From Zygnema cylindricum (lineage: Eukaryota > Streptophyta > Zygnematophyceae > Zygnematales > Zygnemataceae): a stretch of DNA of 64,000 nucleotides. The stretch is taken from assembly GCA_037447655.1 (NCBI GenBank), contig JBBHKE010002882.1, forward strand, positions 22,107-86,106, given 5' to 3'. The notes under the pieces were generated by a model. That model worked only from the letters and a program-made list of their open reading frames with translations, was not told the DNA's origin and made no database searches. Position 1 is the stretch's first letter. Every line of letters begins with the position of its first letter. The position numbers and the translations under genes were made by a program. This document shows positions 34,551 to 46,634 of this stretch, piece by piece.

Positions 34551-37500
34551 TTGCCATGGATTTTTTGGTTTGCATGTGACCTTGGTTTGAGTGTTGTTTT
34601 TCTTCAAAAACGGATGATACCTTGGACTTTGTTTTTCATTTGCTTTGCATTGTTTCTGAAACATTTTATTTGGTTGACTTGATCCATTTTGAAAATGACA
34701 TCCATAGTGACGAAAATCAACATTCGTTTACCATATATGGAGTTCGGGTTTAAATTGTCTTTCTGATGATTTTGACGATTTGATTCTAATACTTCAATCG
34801 ATACCTAATTTTGTGTAGATAACATCTTAAGACAGTTTAAATCAGAAGGCAAAATATTCTCGCAAAGTTTTTGTTGGCAATTTAGAGCTTTTATAGAAAT
34901 AAGTTCAAAATGATATTGGATTAGAATTTTCTCTGCATAAACTAAATTTCTAAAGCAATAAGCTTTTAAGCAATTTTTTTTTACATCAAATGGAAATATT
35001 CGAGCAAATTTGAGAATTCTTTATGTTTTTAACAGTTATACAGATAAATGATAAAATGAGAACGTTTAGAAAAATTGTGGATAGAAGTTTTCATTCAAAC
35101 AACCTTTACAACTTCAAGTTGGGTAACCTTGACACTTATTTATTCTGTTCAAGGAGGTCCGAATACTCTACTTCTATTATTTTTGTAAACACTTGACACC
35201 ATGGATCTGTAAAGGACTGTTGTTTTTCATTTTTCACATGTCTTATTTTTCTGAAATCGTCATCTCTGCAAATCTTAATCCAAGAAACAAACCTCAACGT
35301 TCTGACAATTCATTTTTCATTCACCAATATTTTTTTTTCAACTTGTGTTCTTTTATTCCTACAGATTTCCTTCTAATGCCATCTGTTCGTTTTGCTAGTA
35401 TTTGACAGTTCGCTATCGTTATTCTGAATATCGATATCTGGGATTTCGGTATTAGATATTTCTACCATCTGTACTCATATGCACAATCAGTCCGAGTTCC
35501 TATTTTGTTCTTTGACTCATTCGACATTAATTTAAGGCGAGATTTTTTTTTTCTAAGTAAAATTTGACATGATTTTTTGGTACTTTCTCAAATTGCGCAT
35601 TTTCAATTATGTGTGACGTAACAATTATGACCTGTTCCTGACTCTAATAATCGACCAAGCTAATATAAACTCATTACCCAAATAAATTTTCCTGACTCTA
35701 CCTCTTCAGTGTACCGCTCTACAGGCAGTCATTACCTCATCAAATCTTTTACTTTCTCACTGGTAAATGCGCACCTAAGTTATTTCGTATTTCGTTCACT
35801 GTTGTTCTCATTCGACGAGAAGATTTTGTATACAATTTTGAGTAACCTTTTTGGGGAAATCAAGGAAATTGGATGAGGGAACGACTAAGAGAAAGATATT
35901 GGGGAAAATGGGGAAATTCAGTGGGGAAAATATGGAAAGTGGACGCGAAAATGAAGCAAACGCGCTGGCAAAAACTGAGGGAAACTTAGGCAAAGGGAGA
36001 AGTGCCAGTGGGAAAAATGTGACCGTTGAATGTGGAAGTTGAGAAAAGATAAGATGAGGGGAGAGTTTATTGTGAAAGTGAAGAAATTCAGGGAGGCGGG
36101 ATGGGGTAACGGAATGTGGAAATTAAAAGAAATTAGATGAGGCAGAGGTGGGTCTGAGAAAAAGTAAATGGGGGAATAGAAAATTTTTGAGGATAAAATG
36201 AACAAACTAAATGGGGAAGTGAAGGACATTAGATGAGGCAGAGGGGAAAATCTGAGGGTAAGCTAAGGAGGAAAGTGAGGAAATGCAGTGGGAGCAATTG
36301 TGGAAAGGCTATGGAAAAATAGCTAAAATCATAAGGAAAATCGGGATGACAAAAGTGGGGAAATCAAATCTAGTTAACTGAAAATACGTTGGTTGAATGC
36401 GTATAACGGGATTTTTGTAAGTTGGGTTTTTCCAGGGTCGAAGCCTAAGTCGAAGATCGAGAACTCAAGTCACGAAGTACTTCGATTTCGGCTGTGTACT
36501 ATAACAGCTTGAGTGCACTGTACATTACCTTTTTATTTACAAAGGATTGCTTACACTGTATACAAACACTCTAATTTGGTCAGCAAGAATTTATCTAGCA
36601 CAAATGGTGTAATGAACCTAAGAGGAGAACAGAAGAGATGATAAGGGAGATAAACAAGAAAAAGCAATTAACATGCAAAATTATTTCTTAATTTCAAGGA
36701 TGTTATCCCTCTCTTCCCATCCTCCCAATTTTTTTTTATTCCCCTCCCAATTCAAGTCAATTTTCCAGATTCTGCTTTGTTACCCCCTGAGTTTGTTATT
36801 ATTGAATGTACAGTCTCTTTGTTGGTATTTAACATTGCACTAAGAAACATGCCAAGTAGCAATTTGAAGCACAACTTTGTTTGGAAACATTTTGAAAACG
36901 CCCGTCGCTATAAAAATTAAAACGAAAGTTCTCTTCTACACATACTGTAATCGCAAAAAAACACAAGAGAGACAAAAGATTATTCAGGATTGTATTCAAA
37001 AGGTGGTTGACGAAGGAGAACGGTAACGAGAAAACAACAATGAGTAAACTAAAAAATAGCTAGAGCGAGTGCCCTTTGGGAGTAAACTGGCTAATGAGGT
37101 TCTGAAGACGTCAAAAGAATCTATGAAGGGTAACGGGCCAATCATTGATATTTGATCGATTAGAATCAGGAACAGATACTTCTCGTTATGCCCTATCCTC
37201 ACATATATGGCTAGTTTGTTAAGTAGTAGATCAGAATTTAGAAGTGCGACTGAACTTGCAAGTGTTTAAAGTACAGTGCACAAATGCCTAATGTCCAAAT
37301 TCCACATACTGAGCTTCTATTAAAACATCGAAAGTTATAGTGATAGAGAACTGTCAACTAATCGCAACGCTAGAAGAAAAATGCAGCAAAAGTATGTTCG
37401 GAAAAAAACTGGGGCCGCTAAAGAGCTTTCGTGAGGAAATCGGCAAAAAGACAGTGAAGAAAACGAACAATGTCATCATATTCTTTTCCGCAGGGGAAAT

Positions 37501-37914
37501 AACATCGAATGTAAATGCCCGTCGAAAATTTTCTTCATTTGACGATGATAAATAGGGCTTTCCAAGTGGAAAAAGGGGAACCCGTGAAGGTAGTCGAAGA
37601 TGGTTGAAGTAATGAATATGTTCGGGTAAACCGGAGATCTATAAGAAATTTTTGAAACAAGACGGCTTCTTTGGTGTTATGGATAGTGATTTATTCACAC
37701 ATTTTAAATTATAACTTCACGAAGAATAACCAATGCTTTCGATTGACATGTGATATCAGTTTCGAAGACATTCTAGCCATCCAAAACAATGTGTTCGAAG
37801 TCTATTGAATACCAAATAGAGCAAACGAAAGAAAACTCATAGATCACCGGTTTTGAAGGAAAAAGACAAAAACATCCACATCAAATCCATTTGTAAAGCA
37901 GAAAACCAATGTCA
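34551..37914. repeat. Spacer between convergent LEA copies 5 and 6
   Basis: No gene recognised. The left part (to about 35850) is the inverted counterpart of about 48340-49210 behind copy 7. About 35850-36430 matches the UTR-intron repeat at 24.9-25.3 kb. About 36440-37900 matches the 28.1-29.8 kb spacer. This is a patchwork of array duplications. Confidence 0.6.
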
Positions 37915-38087
37915 ACTCTTGCAAAAAAATCGATTCAAAATCGTTTAGATAAAGTTTCACGTAACAAAATTTTGTACAGAGTATAAACCTAATCCACTAT
38001 ATACATCCTTGGAGATTCTTTACTTTTTTAAAATCAAAATGTTGATAGTTTTTTGTACAATTTAGTGTACCATTCAAGTCGCAAAAT
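37915..38087 (-). other. Probable 3' UTR exon of LEA copy 6
   Basis: On the - strand TTTGCAG precedes ATTTTGCGACTTGAATGG. The hairpin CGATTTTGAATCG is at 37931-37943. The donor GTAAGTCG lies at about 38895-38903, now separated from the coding exon by the 672-bp insertion. Confidence 0.5.
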
Positions 38088-38907
38088 CTGCAAATAAGGC
38101 ACACATCATTGATTAAACATAGATCCCAATAGAAAAACGGAAAGCAAGACAGAAAAAAAAATAAAAAAGAGATCTACACTCTTGAACCTGGATTCCAAGT
38201 CCTAAATTAACTCTTAAAACCTTCCAAGCGATTTCTTCAATTTCAAAAGTAAATAATTATTTTCATATGCATTTGGCCAACATTCTTTTTCAATTTTCTG
38301 TAAAATTCGATTTCCCCTCTTCTCCCGTTAAATCTCCATACAACGTTTCCCACATTTGTTTTCAGCAATTTCGTTGACTTTTGTGCAATTTTCCCGATAT
38401 TTAATTCGGTTGTGCACAACATTTTATCACTATATTCTGTACTGAATATAAAAATTTTCCCCATTGGTTTTCCCGACTTCCCCCACACATCTCCTCTTTC
38501 ACCATTGACTCTCGTTCCTCACCATTTAACTTCCTCACCCCTAAACTTTTCCATTGAATCTCTCCATTGAGTTTCCTTGAAATTCCTCCTTTATTTACCC
38601 ACAATTGCGTGCCAAATTTTTCCCCATTAAGCTAATCCATTTCTCGCACATATTCCCTCTGGCTTTCACGCTCTGAATTCACAAAATTTCCCAGTTATAT
38701 TTCCACGTTCTTACCGGTAAACTCCCCACTTTCCTAGGACAGCTCTCCGACTTTTCCCACTGATTCCCAGCTCACTCCCTCAACCGACCCGGCTTGCATT
38801 CCGCTCAGTCTTCCATACCGGGTTTCCTTAGTTTCCCGGTTCAATTTCCCATCAATATTCCCATTTAATTTCACCATTTTCCCCACTAAGTTTTCGACTT
38901 ACCCCAG

Positions 38908-39589
38908 GGATTTGTTGAGATTCTAAAGAAGTGGTCATAGGATCGATCGATTACAAGACAGGAAGCTAAGGAAAACAATTCTCTATAGCAAGGCTTAAAT
39001 ACTGAACAAGAAAGAAGATAGATTATGCGATAGAATAAGCACTCAGTGCAAAACTAGCTGTAGGGAGAAATTGGAGCACTCAGTGCAAAACTAGCTGTAG
39101 GGAGAAATTGGAGAGAATCATTCAGTAGATTGATGATTGATTTTCAATGTGAGCATGAGTACATTTTTATATATGTGAATGACGTAGGTACTAAGCTACT
39201 GTACTTGTATTCCACGTAAAGGATTAGAATCCTAACTTGTGACCTACGTAATCATATCAATGGTCACAATTCACTACGTGAGACATACTCAAAATTTGCG
39301 ACACTTAAACTTGCCGTACAGTACACTTAAACGGTTACGTTTCATCAAAACTTGACGTCTACGCAAAGTATGGTTGACGTCAATCCAAAATGTACCTTGA
39401 ACTGTACCGTGACATATATTCAATCGTACATACACCTATTCAACCGTACATATAACTAACAAGACTCTGGTTGATTGATTTTCACGTCACATTGACTTTT
39501 CGTCACGTAACTTATCTCTCACGTAACTTTGACTAAGTTTGACTTTCTGGTCCTTAGGTGAACATGAACGCAGAAATCTTAACTGGATT
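38908..39589. mobile_element. 672-bp solo-LTR-like insertion (38913-39584) with 5-bp target duplication
   Basis: Compared with copies 3 and 4, sequence is inserted 22 bp after the stop codon of LEA copy 6. It is flanked by GGATT on both sides (38908-38912 and 39585-39589). The ends TGTTGAGATT and AATCTTAACT form a short imperfect inverted repeat, and there is no coding content. This fits a solo LTR left by recombination, although its last base is T rather than the usual A. A 37-bp unit (GCACTCAGTGCAAAACTAGC and following) is present twice in tandem at about 39029-39102. Confidence 0.7.
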
Positions 39590-39610
39590 TCCCCGCATTC
39601 CTCGGTCCCC

Positions 39611-40576
39611 TCAGTTGGCCATCTTGTTCCCGGTGTCGTGAGCGGCCTGCTGCGTCTTCCCAGCGGCCTGGTGGGCGGCATCCTGCGTCTGCCCGGCAGC
39701 TTCCTGGGTCTTTCCTTGGGCGTGGCCCGCGGCTTCCTGGGTCTTTCCAGTGGCATGGCTGGCAGCATCCTGGGTTTGTCCTGCCGCGTCACGAGCCTTG
39801 TCGCCAGCCTGCTGAGCCGCACCCATCACGTGGTCTTTCCCTGCAGGGAACCGTTGAGCGCAACGGAAATCAGTTTACAATTTCGCTGGGAAATATGTCC
39901 TGTTCAAACAAAATTGCTGACTGAAAAAACATGATTTTCCTTGCGGTCGAAACAATGTCCTTTTTTATACTCATTCATTAGGAGGGTCCTGAGTTCTCAC
40001 CTCCCTGGGTGTATCCCTTCACCTTGTCAACAATGCTCTGAAAAGAAACCCGACCCACCAAACCATAATTAGAGTGGAAACGAGAAACTGGGTTGTCTAA
40101 AATAAATTTCATAATGACAGGAAGGAAAAGAACATCTCGAGAAGGCACTGTGTTCAACCGAAGCTGTTTTACATGCGAAACAGTTTCATTTACAATAGAG
40201 GATTGGTTCAAAGAAATTACGTTACTTGTTGTCTGCGAGAAACTAACTAAGATCAGAGAAAGTCGCTAAACGTTTCTAAATTTCAAAAATGTAACTGCTT
40301 TTGAAACTGCTTAACATGGGATAGATGCATTTTATATAAAGAACAATTAAATCTCAAGTCCTACATCAGCCAATGGGCAATTTGGTAATTTATTATCCAC
40401 ATCAACGGATACACCTGCGTAGAATCTGAAGTGTTTGAGGATCAATCTGGTCCAATGCGACATTTTTCAAAACATTTCACCGAGCCATTAATGTAGTTTA
40501 TAGAATCATATAGATAAAGAGTAGACATAGGCGAAGGTCAAGAATTGAATCGCATTATGAACCTCACCTATTGGTT
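39611..40576 (-). pseudogene. LEA-like gene copy 6, nonsense codon in exon 1
   Basis: Exons on the - strand are 40562-40576, 40001-40037 and 39611-39840. Exon 1 reads ATG TCA AAC CAA TAG, a stop at codon 5 just before the donor, so normal translation from this start gives four residues. Two further changes relative to the other copies are A15T (GYTQG) and N21H. Splice sites of both introns are kept. Intron 1 is of the copy 3/7 class and intron 2 of class II. The next in-frame Met is residue 23, so a shortened repeat-only protein is conceivable. The 3' UTR is interrupted by a solo-LTR-like insertion. I call it a recent pseudogene. Confidence 0.75.
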
Positions 40577-41065
40577 TGACATAGTGATATAGGATAAGTT
40601 CAAGTAGAAAAAAATGAGAGAAGAAATTAGAGGATATAAAGATTATGAAGAATAAGCGGATGAGTTGACAGAAAATGCTGATTGTTAATGGGGAATGTCG
40701 GCCCACTTTATACGTTGCTTTGTCGATTTAACACGTTATTTACTGTGGAAAATTTGGACTTTTGGTATTCCACTATTCCGCAGGATAAGTTTTTGGTGTG
40801 TCCTTAGAAGCTTCAAGGAAAGTAGCACATCGTACAAGGCATAGTTCAAATGTAGTTGAAAGTACGCCCATACAATATGCCTATTGTACGCAAAACATAC
40901 AATATGACCTTAACACCCATATTGTATTGGTCGCAAAATTAAAAAAAATAGTAACAGGGTTGAGTTGCACATCGATCGATAGAGAATTAAACGTCATGTC
41001 TAAATTTAAAAAAAAATGGGACAAAAATTTATTTTTCTGTGAGTTTTGAGGTATTTTTTATTTAA
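40577..41065 (-). promoter_or_regulatory. Remaining upstream region of LEA copy 6
   Basis: TTTATA at 40707-40712 (TATAAA on the - strand) lies in the context AACGTATAAAGTGGGCCGACA, nearly the same as in copies 3 and 7. Homology to the divergent promoters fades after about 40860, where copia-associated sequence begins. The partner gene that should lie head to head on the right is missing. Confidence 0.5.
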
Positions 41066-41069
41066 ACCG

Positions 41070-41250
41070 TCAGATTTGGACAATCAGACCGTCGCTGATA
41101 AAAGTAGCGATCTAAGAAGATCACATGAAAAGCCCAAAACACAAATTACGATAGGACTATCGTCAGATTTAGAAGATCGGACGGTTGCTAATCAAAGTAG
41201 CTATTTAAGAAGATCACATGAAAAGCCCATAACACAACTTACGATAAATG
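41070..41250. repeat. Two tandem copies of a ~90-bp unit
   Basis: A unit running from CGTCAGATTTGGACAATC through AAGAAGATCACATGAAAAGC to TTACGATA is repeated once with about 15% differences. It lies in non-coding DNA between LEA copy 6 and the copia element and may belong to the LTR of that element, which I could not delimit. Confidence 0.6.
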
Positions 41251-42160
41251 CGCCTACAAAAGTGATACGCGGGGTCGGCCATTACGAGCGACAAAGATAA
41301 ATCTGAGCGCCACAGACTTCCACCTCCGGAGCAGAATAACACAAGGATCAAATAGAACAAGTGACTAAGCAGTTTGATCAGAATTTAGAGTGGGTAGAGA
41401 AAGGAAAAACACAGAGAGGCTTAAGACAGAAGTGTTACTTCCCATTATAAGGATAGAAGTACAATTGATGTAAGACAAATTGGACAAATTGTCCCTATTA
41501 ATAAAGCTGGATTCTTGTTCTGTCTTTCATGTTCTGTGAATGGTATTTTCATGTTCCTAAGCACACAACTAAATAGCCTAGAGCTAACACACTTCCTAAG
41601 TGGCGGTTCAATCATAATCAGCCACGTGTAAAATGTCCACCGCACAATAAGACGTGGGGGACAGCTGCATGTTCAGACAAAAAAACTAAAAATTGACAAA
41701 ATCCCGCTATAATTTCCCTCCCGAAAATATCGCCTATACTAGGCAAGCCGATTCGTCGATCAAACACAAACGATACGATGGAAATCGGTGTATTGGAGAA
41801 TTGCATGGAATCGCACCAAAAACTAACACTCCCACTCGATTCTGCGGTGATTTCCGTACTTTCAAACTTCTGTTGACCACGAACCTTCGTCAAAATATTA
41901 CGCGGTCACTTTCAGTAAATTCCAATGATGTAATTAAGATCAAACCGTACATTTGGCGAAATCGTATGTGTACGTTCCATAAAATGGTCCATATAAGACC
42001 GTTTAGCGTACCACGGAATCATACAGGACCGTGTACCTCGTGATCGTACATCTGTCAGTTTCAGATCGAAAATTTCGAGTGACTAAAGGCGGCTCACTCC
42101 AATGTATACATGTTCATGAACCGTAGAGGTTCGGAACTCCAGGCGCCAGTTGCATTCGTC
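41251..42160. other. Non-coding DNA, possible decayed LTR of the neighbouring copia element
   Basis: No gene recognised. It lies immediately 3' (on the - strand) of the RNase H region of the copia relic, where a 3' LTR would be expected. I could not find a matching second LTR or clean TG...CA ends. Confidence 0.35.
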
Positions 42161-45100
42161 CAAACCTGTTTGGTCTTGGCGAGGTATCAAGGTTCGGAAT
42201 AGTACTCCGAGAGTACTTCATTCAGATTTTTCAAGGGAATCACTTATCTTTCGTTTCTTCATTTCATTCGGAATAGAAATCTCCTTAGAAACTTCCTCTT
42301 TAGTCTATTTTTTGCCTGCAAGAAAATTAGTCAGGCATGCCTTTCCTGCACAGAGCTTAAGTTTATCTCTTCCTACAGCCTTTGTAAGCATATCAGCTGC
42401 ATTTTCTTTATCAAGAGTGTACGCAAACTCCACTGTTTCCGCTGCAATTTTATTTTTCTAACAAAGTGATACCTCATAGAAATGTGCTTAGACTTAGGAT
42501 GGTTTACAGGAGCCTTAATAAATGCTAAGCAACTCTGGCTGTCTTTAAAAATCTTAGTCCTCTTAGATTGCAAAAATCCTATCTCATTTAGAAATGCTCT
42601 TAGCCACAAAACTTCTTTAACGGTGGCAGCTGCGGCCATGTATTTTGCCTTCATGGTGGAGAGGGCCACAGTATTCTGGAGCTTGCTTGCCCAGCTCACA
42701 CTTCCATCGCCAAGGTGGCACATGTAACCGGTTGTGGAATTCCTTGTGGTAAGGTCACCTCCCCAATCTGCATCGCTGAAAGCATAAATGTTAATACTTT
42801 TTTGTTCTCCTCTTTGTGTTAATGTATAATTTCTTGTTTCTTTGAGGTACTTCAACACTCTTTTGACCGCAATCCAATGTTGCTTGCTTGGTTTGTGCAA
42901 AAATCGGCTTAAAATACCAACGGCGGTGGCGATATCGGGACGCGTGCAATTCATTGATTAAAAGAGGGCTCCCACTGCTTCGCGGTAGGGGGCGTCCACT
43001 TATTCCCCTTGTTCCTCTTCACTCCTCAATAAGCTTTTTCATAGTTCCAAAGGGTTGCTGACTCCCCTTGCATCCTCCAAGTTAAACCTGGTGAAGAACT
43101 CTCCTATATTTTTTTTTGAGTTAAATGTATTTTTTTGTTGATTCTATCTTTGATGACTTCTATGCCTGGAACATATTTTAATTCTCCTAGATCTTTTATC
43201 TCGAATTGACTCTTTAACATGTCTTTTACTTTGGCTATATCCTCTTTTGTTTTGCCTAGGATAATTAAATCAACTACATAAATAACAATGATAATGTTCA
43301 TTTTAGCATTGTAATAAATAGAATGATCTGACTCTATTTTTACAAACCCTTTACTTTGCTGGTATCATCAATCTTGATGTTCCAAAGTCGTGGAGATTGT
43401 TTCAGTCCGTACAGTGCCTTGGACAGTTTACACACTTTGTTCGGGTTCATGGGGTCTTCGAACCCTTCGGGCTGTTCCATATAAAGTTCCTCCTCCAGCT
43501 CGCCATGAAGGAAAGTCGTCTTCACATCCATCTGCTCAATTTCCAAGTCGAGGATGGCGGCCAGAGCAAGTAAGGTGCGTATGGAATTATACCTTACAAC
43601 AGGAGCGAATGTTTCTTAGTAATCAATGCCTTCCTTTGAGTGTAACCCTTGGCTACTAGTCTTGCCTTGTAGCGATCGATTGTTCCATCGGCATTTTTTT
43701 TTATTCAAAAGGTCCACTTGCTGCCAATTGGTTTTCTTCCGTGTGGCAAGTCTTCTAATGTCCATGTTTTGTTTTGCGGAATGGACGCCATTTCCTCGTT
43801 AATTGCGGCCTTCCACTTTTCCCCATCCTCACCGTTGAGTGCTTGGTGGAGAGTTAAAGGCTCTTCAGCTTGAGCTATCCCTGCGAACTTTTTCCTTGGG
43901 GCGCTCGTGGTATCGTACAACTCTCCGAACTTTATTGGAGGTTTTCTAGCCCGACTGCTGCTGGCTCTTCCTGTGGGTACTGAGGTAGGGTCGTCCACTA
44001 CGGCATTATTCTTAGTTTCTTTTGCTTTAGCTACAGTTACTTTGTCCACTTCCTCAGTTGCGGCAACCTTATCTTCATTGATTTGACTCTCGCTGTTTGG
44101 TTCTTGTGCAGGTGGTGAATCTTCAATTTCAGTTTCAAGAGCGTTAGATTCACCAAGGGATTCATTTGATGTAGTCGCCTCCTCTTCGGCAGAGTCGTCG
44201 TTGCTTGGTGACCAATCGTCAAATGACGGGGAGTAATTTTCCCCTTCTTTTCTCCCACTGTTGCCATGCACCTCGTTCCTTGCAAGTGTTTCTCTCTCTG
44301 CAAATTTCACATTTATGCTTATCATGATGGTCCGAGATTCAGTGTTGAAGATTCTGTAGGCTTTTCTGCTTTCTTCGTAACCTACAAATATTCCTTCTTT
44401 TGCTTTAGGGGCCAACTTTCCTCATTTGTTTGCATGGTCATGAACATATGCTCGCCTTCCAAACACTTTCAGGTGAGAAATGGTTGGTCTGAATCCATAC
44501 CATTTATCAAACGAAGTTGCTTTCTCTAACGAAGATGTAGGACACCTATTGCGCAGGTTCACTGCTGTACACATGGCTTCTCCCCAAAATTCAGAGCCAA
44601 TTTGATGGGTAGCCATCATGCTGAGTGACATATCGTTGAGTGTGGGGTTCATCCTCTCCGAACACCATTTTGCTGAGGCGTGCCTGGAGCCGTCAGCTGA
44701 TGTTCGATTCCTTCAAAGGTAAGGAAGCTCTTAAATTTTGAGGATAAGTACTCTCCCCCATTGTCGCTTCTCAGGCCAATGATAGACTTTCCATGTTTCT
44801 TTTCGGCCATAGCCTTGTATTGCTTGAAGCATTCGAATACCTCACTCTTTTGCTTAAGCAGGTAGATGTGAGTCATTCTTGAGTAGTCGTCTATGAAAGT
44901 AACGGCGAATCTTTTTCCACTGCACGATTTGACCTTCGTCGGTCCCCACACATCTGAGTGGACAAGCTCAAGTGGCTGAGTAGCTCGTCTTCCTCCGTCT
45001 TTGGGAAAAGGAAGACGATGCAATTTACCCAACTCGCAGCCACTACATGGATCTGGTGAGTCTGTCACATTGTTGAGTCCTAGTCTATGAACTAGTTGAC

Positions 45101-46432
45101 CAACTAGCTTTATCATGCCGTTTGTGTGGAGATGTCCTAGCTTGCGATGCCACAATATTTGATTATAGCTGGGCATGTTAGGGCCTCGTTTAATCTTGAC
45201 TGGCATCTCAGATTTCTCGACTGACGTTTCTGTTTTTTGTCCATTCGCAGATTGCAGGTTAGGTGAATTTCCCTCGCTTGATTTGGGAAAAACCGCACTT
45301 GCTGCAAGTGCAAGACCTCTGGGTTTTGGACTGCACTTCAGACGGTAGATTCTGTCTATCATTCTTTCACCATTTGCAATTGTGACACCACCTCGCATGA
45401 GTTTGATTTTTCCATGCTTCTGCCAAACTAGTGCAATACCATTGTCCTCAGTTTGAGGAATAGAATATAGATTTCTTTTGAAGGAGGGAACATAAAGCAC
45501 ATTCTTGATGGTCCGTGGTTCGATTCAGCCATCAACTAACGCCTCTATTTCGATGTCTCCTTTTCCTGTGGCATGTGCACTGTGGTTGTCTCCCATAAAG
45601 ATTCGTCAAGGAGCGATTTCACGAAAGTTGGAGAACCACTCTCGCCTGAAACACATGTGCTCTGTTACACCGGTATCCACCTTCCAATGGTCATTGCTTG
45701 TCGCGATGGAGGACGCCATCATTGCTTGTGAGGTGACGATCTCCTTTCCCTTTCCCTTCCCTTTTTTCAATTTTGTCTCGTCTACTTTCCCATGTAATTT
45801 GTCATAGGAATACTTTCGGCAGACCGAGATGAAATGACCCGCCTTATCGCAATAAAAACATTTTGTCTGTTTTTCTGTCAAGATTTTGATCCTTCCTCTC
45901 CTTGTTTCCATGTTTGCCTGCAGCTTACGCGGAGCTTTCGGCAATGAACTCACGGCTCGTCATAGTTTTGGTGGTGAACTTGTCCTTGAGGAGCGCTTCA
46001 ACAACTTTATTGTACTTCCATGAGTTTACATCTTTCTGATTCCAGCCAAGTAAGAATCGGTTTGTATTCCACCGGGAGGGAAAGCATGAGGAGAGTGATT
46101 TTCGTGTCATTAGAGAGGGTAAAGCCGACAGCGTTAGCTACGGCCAACAAGTTGGCATAATGGGACGTATAAGCCTCCATGGAAAATCCATCTTGATAAA
46201 TGGTAGTCATCAGCGCCTTCCCCAAATTGATGCGTGCTATCATCTCGAGAGTTTGTGTGTAGTCTCGAAAGATGTCCAGATTTCGACTGACGTCTTAAGT
46301 CTCGTGACGTTTCTCAATTGGTTATCCGCCAATCCCCTTATCAGAAATGTTCTTGCCACGGATTTCTCTGACGTCTTTAGTCTCGTGACGTTTCTCAATT
46401 GGGCTATCACACGTGTGTCTTTTTCAGATTAA
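42160..46432 (-). mobile_element. Decayed Ty1/copia retrotransposon, gag to RNase H
   Basis: Domains in copia order on the - strand: gag (about 46432-46007), zinc knuckle CX2CX4HX4C and protease with DTGVTEH in place of the usual DSGA (45953-45606), and GAG-pre-integrase and integrase core (45500-44649, DYSRMTHIYLL). Next come the rest of integrase (44652-44422), integrase C-terminal region and RT N-terminus (44415-43705), RT (43546-43104) and RNase H (42954-42373, with SDADWGGD). Frame breaks separate most pieces, and the RT motif reads YVVD instead of YVDD, so it is inactive. Its 5' end joins LEA intron 2 sequence at about 46432-46500 without a visible LTR. Confidence 0.85.
46280..46415 (-). 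repeat. 84-bp in-frame duplication inside the copia gag
   Basis: A stretch encoding QLRNVTRLKTS on the - strand occurs twice, about 84 bp apart, so that gag carries an extra 28 codons in frame. On the + strand the repeated core is GTCTCGTGACGTTTCTCAAT. Confidence 0.6.
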
Positions 46433-46520
46433 GCTGACTGCAGACAGATGATTTCCCTGGAGCTCCAATTGAAGTCCCATTATTCCTTCAACCCCCGGGG
46501 GGGGGGGGCTGAGTTCTCAC

Positions 46521-46557
46521 CTCCCTGGGCGTATCCCTTCACCTTGTCAACAATGCT
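46521..46557 (-). pseudogene. Orphan exon 2 of a LEA-like gene
   Basis: A perfect 37-nt LEA exon 2 (encoding SIVDKVKGYAQG) with intact acceptor CTTTTCAG and donor GTGAG on the - strand. Exon 3 is missing because the copia relic begins about 90 bp downstream. Exon 1 is missing because intron 1 breaks off after about 70 bp into the inverted UTR-type repeat. A G/C homopolymer (CCCCC then 13 G) at about 46495-46508 marks damaged intron 2. It is the remnant of a ninth gene copy. Confidence 0.75.
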
Positions 46558-46634
46558 CTGAAAAGAAAACCCGACCCACCGAACGATAATGAAGCGAAAT
46601 TAAAAAGGTCAGGAATTTTACTTGAATGATAGAT

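Noticed and set aside
41070-41250. Two similar units considered as a CRISPR-like or regulatory array
   Set aside because: Only two imperfect copies without spacer structure, in a eukaryotic retrotransposon context.
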